This document shows positions 44,099-52,794 of a DNA stretch of 63,130 nt, piece by piece; positions within the stretch are counted from its first letter, which is position 1, and each line of letters starts with the position of its first letter. The notes below the pieces were generated by a model. That model ran no database searches. It had not been told where the DNA came from and saw only the letters and a program-made list of their open reading frames with translations. A program made the translations under genes and the position numbers. Source of the stretch: Chloroflexi bacterium AL-N1 (lineage in GTDB: Bacteria; Chloroflexota; Chloroflexia; Chloroflexales; Roseiflexaceae); the NCBI GenBank assembly GCA_013122435.1, contig WYDT01000041.1, positions 1-63,130 of the forward strand. Direction: 5' to 3'.

Positions 44099-45385
44099 AT
44101 GGCAGATGAGGTGGCTTTTACAGGCTTTGAGACATTAGCACTCCATGGCGGACAGCAACCCGATCCCACCACTGGCGCACGTGCAGTTCCTATCTATGCA
44201 ACCACGTCATTCCAATTTCAGGATACTGATCATGCCGCCCGTCTTTTTAACTTAGAAGAGGTTGGCAATATCTACACCCGCATCATGAATCCGACGACGG
44301 ATGTCTTTGAGCAGCGTATTGCCGCCCTTGAAGGTGGTGTGGGTGCGCTTGGCCTCTCATCCGGGCAGGCTGCCGAAACGCTGGGTATTCTGGCATTGGC
44401 AGGAACCGGTGATAATATTATCTCTTCGACCGACCTGTATGGAGGAACGTACAATCTTTTCCGTCATACGTTACCGCGACTCGGCATCACCACACGCTTT
44501 GTCGATGCACGTGATCTTGAGGGCTTTCACAAAGCGATTGACAGTCGCACCAAAGCTATTTTTCTCGAACTGATCGGTAATCCCAAACTCGATATCCTCG
44601 ATCTTGAGCGCATCGCAGGGATTGCTCATGAACACGGTGTTCCTGTTATCGTTGATGCAACCACTGCAACGCCGTACCTCTGTCGCCCCTTCGACTGGGG
44701 TGCAGATATCATAGTGCATTCGGCCACCAAGTTTATTGGTGGTCACGGAACCAGTATCGGTGGTGTGCTGGTTGATAGTGGCAAATTCGATTGGACCAAT
44801 GGGCGCTTCCCTGAATTTACGGAACCAGATCCTTCATACCACGGGATGGTTTACACGCAAGCCTTTGGCCCACTGGCCTATATCATCAAAGTTCGTGTGC
44901 AATTACTGCGTGATGTTGGTGCGGCGCTCAGCCCCTTCAACGCGTTCCTGTTTTTGCAGGGTTTGGAAACGCTCCCGCTGCGTATGGAACGGCACAGCCA
45001 GAACGCGCTTGCGGTGGCCAAACATCTTCAGGAACATTCTAAAGTCGCATGGGTCAACTATCCTGGCTTGCCAGAGCATCCGTCCTATACGTTAGCGCAG
45101 AAGTACATGCCCAAGGGACAGAGCGGCATTGTTGGTTTTGGCATTAAAGGTGGACGTGCTGCCGGTAAAAAGTTTATCGAGAGCCTCTCTTTATTCTCGC
45201 ATCTCGCCAACATCGGCGACGCCAAGAGTCTGGCCATCCATCCCGCAACGACAACCCACAGCCAACTCACCCCTGAAGAACAGGGGTTGACAGGTGTCAC
45301 TGATGATTATATTCGCCTTTCTGTTGGATTAGAAACTATTGATGATATTCTTGCCGACCTTGATCAGGCACTGGCCAAAGTATAG
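44099..45385 (+). CDS. metY: O-acetylhomoserine aminocarboxypropyltransferase (sulfhydrylase)
   Basis: 428 residues from ATG 44099, which follows aaaggagg; an in-frame ATG at 44045 lies inside the terminator region and is unlikely. This PLP enzyme has FETLALHGGQQPDPTTGARA, YTRIMNPTTDVFEQRIA, LSSGQAAE and the PLP Lys in HSATKFIGGHG, with the long insert typical of MetY rather than MetB. It makes homocysteine from O-acetylhomoserine and sulfide. It is the first gene under the SAM riboswitch and is followed by metX. Confidence 0.93.
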   Translation: MADEVAFTGFETLALHGGQQPDPTTGARAVPIYATTSFQFQDTDHAARLFNLEEVGNIYTRIMNPTTDVFEQRIAALEGGVGALGLSSGQAAETLGILALAGTGDNIISSTDLYGGTYNLFRHTLPRLGITTRFVDARDLEGFHKAIDSRTKAIFLELIGNPKLDILDLERIAGIAHEHGVPVIVDATTATPYLCRPFDWGADIIVHSATKFIGGHGTSIGGVLVDSGKFDWTNGRFPEFTEPDPSYHGMVYTQAFGPLAYIIKVRVQLLRDVGAALSPFNAFLFLQGLETLPLRMERHSQNALAVAKHLQEHSKVAWVNYPGLPEHPSYTLAQKYMPKGQSGIVGFGIKGGRAAGKKFIESLSLFSHLANIGDAKSLAIHPATTTHSQLTPEEQGLTGVTDDYIRLSVGLETIDDILADLDQALAKV

Positions 45386-45393
45386 CGGTATTT

Positions 45394-45424
45394 GGTGAGG
45401 AAACGACAGCTTCGTTTCCTCACC
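45394..45424 (+). terminator. Perfect hairpin between metY and metX
   Basis: ggtgaggaaacga (45394-45406) and tcgtttcctcacc (45412-45424): 13-bp perfect stem, 5-base loop, no T tract. It may protect RNA ends or be a processing or attenuation site rather than a terminator. Confidence 0.6.
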
Positions 45425-45439
45425 TGCCACTGAGGGATT

Positions 45440-46585
45440 ATGACAACCGCACTTGCACAAGACATTGACACAGGCGTAGGATTAGTTGAGCGACGTTATG
45501 CGACATGGACCGCGCCGCTTCAACTAGACAGTGGGGCGACACTAGCCCCGGTCACACTCGCCTACGAAACATATGGCACACTTAATGCCGCACGCGACAA
45601 TGCTATTCTCATTACACACGCACTTTCGGGTGATGCCCACGCTGCGGGTCAACACACGCTCCATGATCGTAAACCTGGTTGGTGGGACAACATGATCGGC
45701 CCAGAAAAACCATTTGATACCAACCGCTACTTTATCATCTGCTCAAATGTCATTGGCGGATGCCAGGGGAGTACCGGACCAGCCAGTACGCATCCTGTCA
45801 CGAATCGTCCCTATGGTGCACGCTTTCCAGTCATCACCATTGCCGATATGGTACGTGCACAAACGCGGCTGCTCGACTATCTGGGCATCCAGCAACTCTA
45901 TGCTGTTGCCGGTGGATCAATGGGGGGCTTTCAGGCATTGGAGTGGGCAACAGCACATCCTGAGCGTGTTCGTGGTGCGATTATTATTGCATCCAGTGCG
46001 CGCTCCACCCCGCAAACAATCGCCTGGAACAGCATCGGTCGTCATGCCATCATGCAGGACCCACGCTGGCAAGAGGGCGATTACTACGCAACAGAACCAC
46101 CCGTCGATGGTTTGGCCATCGCGCGTATGGTTGGGCATGTTACCTATCTGAGTGAGATATCCTTCGAGGCGAAGTTTGGGCGGGACTATCAGTGGGAAGA
46201 TAGTCCGAAGTATACCTTGAAACCTGAGTTTGCGGTCGAAAGCTACCTCGAGTATCAAGGTGAAACCTTTAACACCCGTTTTGATGCAAACTCATTCCTC
46301 TACATCACCAAAGCGATGGACTACTGGGATCTGTCTGCGCGCTATGGTTCGCTTGAAGCAGCCTTCTCAGGTAGCCGGGCCTCATTCCTGTTGCTATCGT
46401 TCACCAGCGATTGGCTGTACCCAACATCTGAGTCCCGCTTGATTGTCGATGCACTGCGTCACGTGGACCGCCCGGTCCAACATAGTGATATCACCTCCCA
46501 TGCAGGCCACGATGCCTTTCTGGTGGATGTGGCACCCCAGAGGCCGATCATCAGGAAGTTTCTTGAGGGAATTGCTTCAGCATAA
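45440..46585 (+). CDS. metX: Homoserine O-acetyltransferase
   Basis: A 381-residue alpha/beta-hydrolase-fold acyltransferase. It has LAYETYGTLNAARDNAIL, nucleophile Ser160 in AVAGGSMGGFQALEW, the Asp in FTSDWLYP and the His in HAGHDAFL, the set of MetX. It acetylates homoserine, making the substrate of MetY. Start ATG 45440 follows actgaggg. Thus metYX is a compact two-step pathway under one SAM riboswitch. Confidence 0.93.
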   Translation: MTTALAQDIDTGVGLVERRYATWTAPLQLDSGATLAPVTLAYETYGTLNAARDNAILITHALSGDAHAAGQHTLHDRKPGWWDNMIGPEKPFDTNRYFIICSNVIGGCQGSTGPASTHPVTNRPYGARFPVITIADMVRAQTRLLDYLGIQQLYAVAGGSMGGFQALEWATAHPERVRGAIIIASSARSTPQTIAWNSIGRHAIMQDPRWQEGDYYATEPPVDGLAIARMVGHVTYLSEISFEAKFGRDYQWEDSPKYTLKPEFAVESYLEYQGETFNTRFDANSFLYITKAMDYWDLSARYGSLEAAFSGSRASFLLLSFTSDWLYPTSESRLIVDALRHVDRPVQHSDITSHAGHDAFLVDVAPQRPIIRKFLEGIASA

Positions 46586-46591
46586 ACGCGA

Positions 46592-46620
46592 AAGGTGCAC
46601 GCATCATCTGCATGCACCTT
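46592..46620 (+). terminator. Hairpin after metX
   Basis: aaggtgca (46592-46599) pairs with tgcacctt (46613-46620), with a further gca/tgc inside. It starts 6 bases after the stop. A weak T tract (tctgcc) follows, so this is a probable terminator. Confidence 0.55.
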
Positions 46621-47188
46621 CTGCCAAAAAAATAGCGCTCCAAGATGGTTATCGCTTGCTGCTACATATCCATCATACCCTGAACTTACTCCACGGTTAC
46701 CTGAGCGTCGCCCGAACCTCAATCCCATGAGAATTGTGCCAGCTTTTACGTTCAGATCCTACTCTTAACTATGGTTGCTACTCTTCTTTCCCATAACTAG
46801 AGTTTTTCCGTAAAGAACCTCATATAAACTCACACAGCATCCCGCTACTCATCAGTAGCCAAGCGCTTGCCTGTCGGTCTCCCTGGCTGCAAAGATACAC
46901 TTTGTTACCATTTCCCCCGACTTACGTTCATCCCCGTACAATCCCACCATACAAAGGGGTACGTCGCTTGCTTTTTAGAGGTCGTCATTCAGTTGTGTAT
47001 GTACCAGTGTTCTGCGATGTCATCTTGGAGCTTCACAAATATCATAGCAGCAACGGGGTGTCTCGTCAACGAATCTATCGTAAATTAACGATGAGGTGTG
47101 AAGATTCTGTCATCTCTCCATCGTTGAGGCCAACAGAACGCCATGCAATATGCTCTATGTGCCACACAGTTGATAATCTTTTGTGTGT
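46621..47188. other. Region without an intact gene; possible IS630-type transposase scar
   Basis: No intact gene is seen in these 568 bases. A short plus-strand translation near 46692-46727, PRLPERRPNLNPM, resembles the LP.R.P.LNP(I/M)E motif of IS630-family DDE transposases, but the frame closes soon after. The rest (46750-47188) is unrecognised. It may be a decayed insertion. Confidence 0.3.
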
Positions 47189-48658
47189 TTAACGACTGAG
47201 CATTTGATGGGCAACCGCACGTCCTGAGAGCAACACCAGCGGAATCCCACCACCAGGATGGGTCCCACCACCAACAAAGTAAAGTCGCGCAATATCACGT
47301 GCGCGTAACGGTGGGCGTAGAAATGCACTCCAGAGGTTGTTCGAGGCCAGTCCGTAGATTGCACCACCGGGTGCATTGTAAAGCGATTCAATGTCAGCAG
47401 GCGTCATGATCTGCTCATACACAATGTGTTGGCTTAAGTTGGTCATCCCCATCCGTTCCAGCCGTGCAATGACCATATTGCGATACCCCTCAGCCTCGTG
47501 CTGCCAGTTAACGTGGCCGTTGGTGGTTGGCGCATTCACGAGCACGAACATGTTCATATGGCCCGGCGGCGCGTGGTCCGGGTCGCTTACAGAACTGGCA
47601 CAGATGTAAATGGTCGGATCTGCAGGTGGTATACGCTTATCAAAAATAGCGGCAAACTCACGTGGATAATCATGTGAAAAGAAGATATTGTGGTGAGCGA
47701 TATGCTCGTAAATGCGATTGACACCCAGGAGCAGCACAAACCCACTGCACGACAACTCAGGTTGCTGTGTGGCCTGCACAACACATTTTTTGGGTGGGAG
47801 CAGATGTTGGTAGGCATAGTGTGGGTCCACGTTGATAACAACCTGATCGGCGTCAATACGCTCCTCACCGGCGACAATCACACCACGGGCGCTGCCATGC
47901 TCAACCGCAACCCGCGTGACTGGTGCCTCGGTATGAATGTCGACACCAAGGTGTTGTGCCAGGCGTGTTAAAGCCTCAACCAGAACATACATACCGCCCT
48001 TGATGTACCAGCCACCCTCGGCAAATTCCACATACGGAATGATATTGAATGTAGCCGGGGCGCGGTAGGGTGAGGAGCCGTTGTACGTAGTGTATCGATT
48101 AAAGACCTGTCGCAGGTAGGGGCTACGGAAAAAGCTTCGTACGGAGGCATCAACGGTGCGGAGTGAGTCGATCTTCCACGAATCTCGTATAAGGGCCGGG
48201 GTTAGCATATCTCCTAAACCATCGAAGGGGCTTTTTAAGAACGGCTCAGCAACGGCATCGTAGATCCGCCGCGTATATGCAACAAAGCGCAAAAAGCCCT
48301 CGACATCGCGGGGTTCGAGGCGTTCGATTTCCTGCAGTAGCAGCGGGAGTGTTTGAAAGGCGTTAAATGTCGTATGATCGAGCCATTGATAACGGCAGGT
48401 TAGTTCAAGTTGGACCAGTTCCAGATCATCCTCTAGTCGTTTACCCGCAACCTCGTATAGTTGGCGCACAACCCACGGCATAGTCAGCAACGATGGCCCG
48501 GTGTCAAAAAAATAGCCCTGTTCAGCGATCAGGTTGGCTTTGCCACCGAGACGAGCATTCTTCTCCAACAAGGTGATGCGACGGCCCGCAGCGGCGAGAT
48601 GAATGGCTGCCGAAAGCCCACCCAAGCCCCCGCCGACGATAACAACAGATTGATCCAT
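47189..48658 (-). CDS. Phytoene-desaturase-family (CrtI-type) FAD oxidoreductase
   Basis: 489 residues from ATG 48658 (MDQSVVIVGGG); upstream in-frame codons run into the carboxylase gene and lack a ribosome site. The FAD dinucleotide fold is VVIVGGGLGGLSAAIHLAAA, followed by LLEKNARLGGKA. The conserved C-terminal block is YFVGGGTHPGGGIPLVLLSG. CrtI-type enzymes introduce or rearrange double bonds in carotenoids or oxidise carotenoid ends. No crtB or other carotenoid gene is nearby, so the product is unknown. It starts 10 bases after the carboxylase gene. Confidence 0.9.
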   Translation of the reverse strand: MDQSVVIVGGGLGGLSAAIHLAAAGRRITLLEKNARLGGKANLIAEQGYFFDTGPSLLTMPWVVRQLYEVAGKRLEDDLELVQLELTCRYQWLDHTTFNAFQTLPLLLQEIERLEPRDVEGFLRFVAYTRRIYDAVAEPFLKSPFDGLGDMLTPALIRDSWKIDSLRTVDASVRSFFRSPYLRQVFNRYTTYNGSSPYRAPATFNIIPYVEFAEGGWYIKGGMYVLVEALTRLAQHLGVDIHTEAPVTRVAVEHGSARGVIVAGEERIDADQVVINVDPHYAYQHLLPPKKCVVQATQQPELSCSGFVLLLGVNRIYEHIAHHNIFFSHDYPREFAAIFDKRIPPADPTIYICASSVSDPDHAPPGHMNMFVLVNAPTTNGHVNWQHEAEGYRNMVIARLERMGMTNLSQHIVYEQIMTPADIESLYNAPGGAIYGLASNNLWSAFLRPPLRARDIARLYFVGGGTHPGGGIPLVLLSGRAVAHQMLSR

Positions 48659-48668
48659 GTGCTTCCTT

Positions 48669-50663
48669 TTATTCCTCTGCTGCCTCAAGATCGACCAACA
48701 CGGCGCCTTTCGAGACCAGTGTGCCAGCGGCATAAGGCAACTGGCGCACAACACCGCTGTATGGGGCTGCCACGATATGCTCCATCTTCATCGCTTCGAG
48801 CACCACCAGCGGCTGATGCTCGACAACATGCTGGCCTTCTTCGACGAGGACTTTAATCACTGTTCCGGGCATTGGCGATTCCAAATTAGTGTGACCAGAA
48901 ACACCCTGTGCGCTTTTGCCAAGTGTATCGACACTCAGGGGGAGCACGCGTTCGACTCGAAATTCCCTACCATGCCAGCGCATATACCACATATTGCCAT
49001 CGCGCACCATCCCCAAACGCTCGATCCGCTGACCAGCGTTTTCGTGGTAGCCCAGTATAAACTGGTGTGGTTGAGCATCAATGACGGTGATAGTATGGGT
49101 TATGTCATCGATCTGGATTTGCCAGGTGTCATCATTCTGGGTCAATTGCACTATTTGCTCAACATCGCCGTATGTGTAGCGCAACCGCATCCTGTGGCGT
49201 AACAATTGCCATGGTCCGGTATTGGTATGATTTATTCCTGTGCCGTGAGAGTGTACAGGAAGCGTATCCCCGAGCGCAGCGGCAGCGAGTACTTCAGATG
49301 GCGCATCATCTGAGGTGGCAATGGTGCTACTCAGATCGTGGGTGGTAAGAAAGTCGGTGGTGGTGGCCCCGGACACAAATGCCGGGTGAGCAGCGATAGC
49401 TTGCAGCAACGCGAGATTGGTTGTTACCCCAAAGACGGCGTAGTCGGCCAGGGCGCGTCGTAAGCGTGCAATTGCGGCGGTCCGATCCGGCGCTGTCACG
49501 ATGAGCTTGGCCAGCATCGGATCATAGTGTACCGTTACCTCGTCGCCTGTTGTAACGCCAGCATCGTTGCGAATACCCGGACCATCTGGCAGCATAAAGA
49601 GTGTTAATTGTCCGGTTGATGGGAGAAAGCTCATCGAATCTTCTGCATAGATACGTGCTTCGATAGCATGGCCACGTTGCGACAGATCGGCCTGGGTGAA
49701 CGGGAGTTTGGCGCCAGCAGCGATGGCGATCTGAAGCTGAACTAAATCCAGCCCTGTCACCATTTCGGTCACGGGATGCTCAACCTGCAACCGGGTATTC
49801 ATTTCTAAAAAATAGAATTGCCCATCTTCATCGAGCATAAACTCAATTGTGCCTGCATTGCAGTAGCCCACGGCTTGTGCCAAACGCACTGCTGCCTCAC
49901 TCATCTCTGTGCGGAGTGCTGGCGAGAGTGCTGGTGAGGGTGACTCCTCGATGATCTTCTGATGGCGTCGTTGGATGGAACACTCTCGCTCAAAGAGTGA
50001 CACACAATTGCCGTGGGTGTCGGCGAGTACCTGGATCTCAATGTGTCGCGGACGCGTGATAAAGCGCTCCAGAAAGACGGTGTCATCACCGAAAGCGGTT
50101 TGAGCCTCACGGCGTGCGCCTTCGAGTGCACTCTCAAATTCTGCCAAGTCCTCAATAGTCCGCATGCCTTTGCCTCCACCACCAGCGCTGGCTTTGATCA
50201 GCAGTGGTGTGCCGACGCGTGCTGCCTCTGCACGCAGCCGTGCTACGCTCTGGTCATCGTCTGAGTAGCCTGGAGCAGTTGGCACTCCCACCGACTCGGC
50301 GAGCTGTTTGGCGGCGATTTTCGACCCCATCCGTTCGATAGCCTCTGTGGGAGGGCCGATAAACACGATTCCTGCTTCTGCACATGCCTGGGCAAAAGGA
50401 GCACGCTCGGAAAGAAACCCATATCCTGGATGGATGGCTTGTGCACCACTTTGTTGTGCCACGCGAATAATTGCACCAACATCAAGATAGGCAAGGGTTG
50501 GGCCAATCGGATAGGACTCATCGGCGTGGCGCACGTGCAGCGCGGTACGGTCGACATCGGTGTAGACAGCGACGGTTGCAATACCCAACTCGCGACAGGC
50601 ACGCATGATTCGTACGGCAATTTCTCCACGATTTGCAATCAGAATTTTTTGAAAAAAGGGCAT
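48669..50663 (-). CDS. Biotin-dependent acyl-CoA carboxylase alpha subunit (biotin carboxylase + BCCP)
   Basis: A 664-residue fusion. The biotin carboxylase half has KILIANRGEIAVRIMRACRE, the ATP glycine loop KASAGGGGKGMR and NTRLQVEHPVTEMVTG. A linker/BT-like region (about 480-580) follows, then a BCCP domain with the biotinylated Lys626 in EAMKMEH. This is the layout of acetyl-, propionyl- or methylcrotonyl-CoA carboxylase alpha subunits. No beta subunit is next to it, so the acyl-CoA is undetermined. It sits 4 bases after the hydrolase gene, in one operon with the hydrolase and CrtI-like gene. Confidence 0.92.
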   Translation of the reverse strand: MPFFQKILIANRGEIAVRIMRACRELGIATVAVYTDVDRTALHVRHADESYPIGPTLAYLDVGAIIRVAQQSGAQAIHPGYGFLSERAPFAQACAEAGIVFIGPPTEAIERMGSKIAAKQLAESVGVPTAPGYSDDDQSVARLRAEAARVGTPLLIKASAGGGGKGMRTIEDLAEFESALEGARREAQTAFGDDTVFLERFITRPRHIEIQVLADTHGNCVSLFERECSIQRRHQKIIEESPSPALSPALRTEMSEAAVRLAQAVGYCNAGTIEFMLDEDGQFYFLEMNTRLQVEHPVTEMVTGLDLVQLQIAIAAGAKLPFTQADLSQRGHAIEARIYAEDSMSFLPSTGQLTLFMLPDGPGIRNDAGVTTGDEVTVHYDPMLAKLIVTAPDRTAAIARLRRALADYAVFGVTTNLALLQAIAAHPAFVSGATTTDFLTTHDLSSTIATSDDAPSEVLAAAALGDTLPVHSHGTGINHTNTGPWQLLRHRMRLRYTYGDVEQIVQLTQNDDTWQIQIDDITHTITVIDAQPHQFILGYHENAGQRIERLGMVRDGNMWYMRWHGREFRVERVLPLSVDTLGKSAQGVSGHTNLESPMPGTVIKVLVEEGQHVVEHQPLVVLEAMKMEHIVAAPYSGVVRQLPYAAGTLVSKGAVLVDLEAAEE

Positions 50664-50667
50664 AATG

Positions 50668-51534
50668 TTAGGTAAGAAATGCTAATAATGATTGAATAGT
50701 TTCGTTTGGTGCTTCTTCGGCGATAAAGTGTCCGGTCGGTATCGCATGGCCCTGTACGTTGGTGGCGTAGTCCCGCCAGACCTCGAGGGGGCGGTACAAG
50801 CGATGCATCGTGCCTTTTTCACCCCACAGAACCAGGAGCGGACATGCTAGTTTTCGCTGACGATCCACCTCATCGTGCAACAGATCAATCGTGGTCGCCG
50901 CACGATAATCTTCGCAGGACGCGTGAATCATATCCGGATTGTTGAAACAGCGTTCGTATTCTGCCAGCGCTTCGGGTGCGATAAAGTCAATGCTTAACCA
51001 CATACTCATTTTTTTATGCAAATAATAGCTTGGATCGGCACCGATCAAGCGCTCCGGTAGGTCGTACGGTTGGATGAGAAAAAACCAGTGATAGTAGGAC
51101 GAGGCCAGATTTCGATCAACGTGAGTGTAGATATGATAGGTGGGGACGATATCGAGGACGGCCAGTCGCTGCACCCGTTCGGGATAATCCAGAGCGAGTC
51201 GATGGCTGACCCGTGCGCCACGATCATGTCCGACCACGGCAAAGCGCTCGAAGCCAAGTTCCTGCATGACTTCGGCCTGGTCCTGTGCCATGGATCGTTT
51301 GGAGTAGTTGATGTGTCCCGCTCCACCAGATGGCTTGGAGCTATCGCCATAGCCGCGCAGATCGGCAGCAACAACGGTGAAGTGCTCGACGAGTCTGGGA
51401 GCCACCCGATGCCACATCACGTGTGTTTGGGGATACCCGTGGAGCAAGAGTACGGGCGGGCCACTACCACCATAGACGAGGTTGATCGTTGCGCCACTTG
51501 TTGTTATCTGCGTTTTAGTAAAACCTTCGAACAT
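50668..51534 (-). CDS. Alpha/beta hydrolase, haloacetate-dehalogenase-like
   Basis: 288 residues from ATG 51534 (MFEGFTKTQI), which precedes the conserved first strand; an upstream ATG at 51588 is less likely. The core has LLLHGYPQTHVMWHRVAP and LRGYGDSSKP. The nucleophile elbow is VGHDRGAR, with Asp rather than Ser, and a C-terminal His lies in IPTGHFIAEEAP. The Asp nucleophile and the RGYGDSSKP Arg pattern fit fluoroacetate/haloacetate dehalogenases or epoxide hydrolases. A palindrome lies 5 bases upstream of the start. Confidence 0.85.
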   Translation of the reverse strand: MFEGFTKTQITTSGATINLVYGGSGPPVLLLHGYPQTHVMWHRVAPRLVEHFTVVAADLRGYGDSSKPSGGAGHINYSKRSMAQDQAEVMQELGFERFAVVGHDRGARVSHRLALDYPERVQRLAVLDIVPTYHIYTHVDRNLASSYYHWFFLIQPYDLPERLIGADPSYYLHKKMSMWLSIDFIAPEALAEYERCFNNPDMIHASCEDYRAATTIDLLHDEVDRQRKLACPLLVLWGEKGTMHRLYRPLEVWRDYATNVQGHAIPTGHFIAEEAPNETIQSLLAFLT

Positions 51535-51538
51535 GCTT

Positions 51539-51552
51539 AGCTTCCGGAAGCT
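51539..51552. repeat. 14-bp perfect palindrome upstream of the hydrolase start
   Basis: agcttccggaagct, the second copy of the palindrome also found at 15894-15907. It lies 5 bases before the ATG on the minus strand, where an operator or translation-blocking hairpin could act. Confidence 0.5.
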
Positions 51553-51629
51553 CTTTTGCTGAGAGTAGAGTATAGCACGGTTATGCAAACTGTGGGGGAT
51601 TTTGGGAGTGGGTTGGTGGCGAATAGGTG

Positions 51630-52784
51630 CTACATTGGTGGTAAATCAACAGATCCATGTGGCCAGATTTCGCCATCAAGTGGTGCTATCGTCCCGTCCG
51701 CTACCACCACACAATCTCGCCCGGCGGCCTTAGCTTGATACAGTGACTGGTCTGCTGCTTTGATAAGCCCAAAAGCATCGCTCCCATGGCTGGGATATAT
51801 GGCTATCCCAATCGAACATGAACATCTCCCCAGTGCTTGCCCATTGTGTATAACACATAATGCGCGCACTGCTGCACATAACATTTCGCCCCGTTTTTGC
51901 AGTGGTGGCCGGGGAATACCGGGCAACACCATAAGAAATTCCTCGCCACCATAGCGTGCCACAATATCGCCACTACGTACGTAGTCTTGTAACAATGTTG
52001 CGACGGCCTGGAGCAAAGCATCACCCATGTCGTGTCCATACGTATCATTGACGTGCTTAAAGTGATCCAGATCAATCAACATAATTCCAATAGGTAGCCC
52101 GCTACGTTGAGCACGATGGATTTCGATTTCCAACGTTTCGTCAACATAGCGGCGGTTAAAAAGGCCTGTCAGCGGGTCACGAAGTGCAAGGTCGCGGAGC
52201 GTGGCGTTCGCTACGTCGAGTTGTGTGAGAGCCTGCTGTAGTTCGGTGGTGCGTTGCTGGAGTCGCTGGTTTATCTGCTGTACGTAGTCGTGAGCGTAAT
52301 ACAACTGTTGACTAAATTTCCACACCTGGAATAAAGTTGAGCCAATGGTACCAGTAAACGAACTCAGATATAATCCTTGAAGCAAACTATGTGGGAGGTG
52401 AGTGGTTGTTGGAGCGATCATTCCCAGTATGATAATACCTACCGCGGCTGCAAAACACACAATGGCATAACGGGCACGATATCGTCGTACACCATACTGA
52501 ATTACTATCATAAGGATTACCATCATCACCACTGCATTATTGGGAGCTAGGATTGGATGCAACCATGTAATCACTGCCACTGCCAGAAAAAGAGTAATTC
52601 CTATAACCTCCGCTGCATAACGAGGCAGCCACCACGTGATGATCAATATCACTGTCACATTGAGCACAACCCATCCAGTTTTTGACGTAGTCGGATCGGC
52701 AAAGATAGTTCCCATACCCAGAAAGGCCGCTGTAAACAGCCCCATCAGTGGAATTAACCATACCAACAAGGGCTTGATTACCAT
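51630..52784 (-). CDS. Membrane-bound diguanylate cyclase (GGDEF)
   Basis: About 384 residues from ATG 52784 (MVIKPLLVWL). That start lies just after the terpene synthase stop, and upstream codons would overlap it. Five or six transmembrane helices (about 1-150) are followed by a coiled-coil linker (QQINQRLQQRTTELQQALTQ) and a full GGDEF domain: DPLTGLFNRRYVDE, DLDHFKHVNDTYGHDMGD and the active-site YGGEEF. The product-inhibition I-site RxxD (RSGD) lies 5 residues before GGEEF. It makes cyclic di-GMP. Ten bases separate it from the terpene synthase gene, so they probably share a transcript. Confidence 0.9.
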   Translation of the reverse strand: MVIKPLLVWLIPLMGLFTAAFLGMGTIFADPTTSKTGWVVLNVTVILIITWWLPRYAAEVIGITLFLAVAVITWLHPILAPNNAVVMMVILMIVIQYGVRRYRARYAIVCFAAAVGIIILGMIAPTTTHLPHSLLQGLYLSSFTGTIGSTLFQVWKFSQQLYYAHDYVQQINQRLQQRTTELQQALTQLDVANATLRDLALRDPLTGLFNRRYVDETLEIEIHRAQRSGLPIGIMLIDLDHFKHVNDTYGHDMGDALLQAVATLLQDYVRSGDIVARYGGEEFLMVLPGIPRPPLQKRGEMLCAAVRALCVIHNGQALGRCSCSIGIAIYPSHGSDAFGLIKAADQSLYQAKAAGRDCVVVADGTIAPLDGEIWPHGSVDLPPM

Positions 52785-52794
52785 TGGAGGGCTA

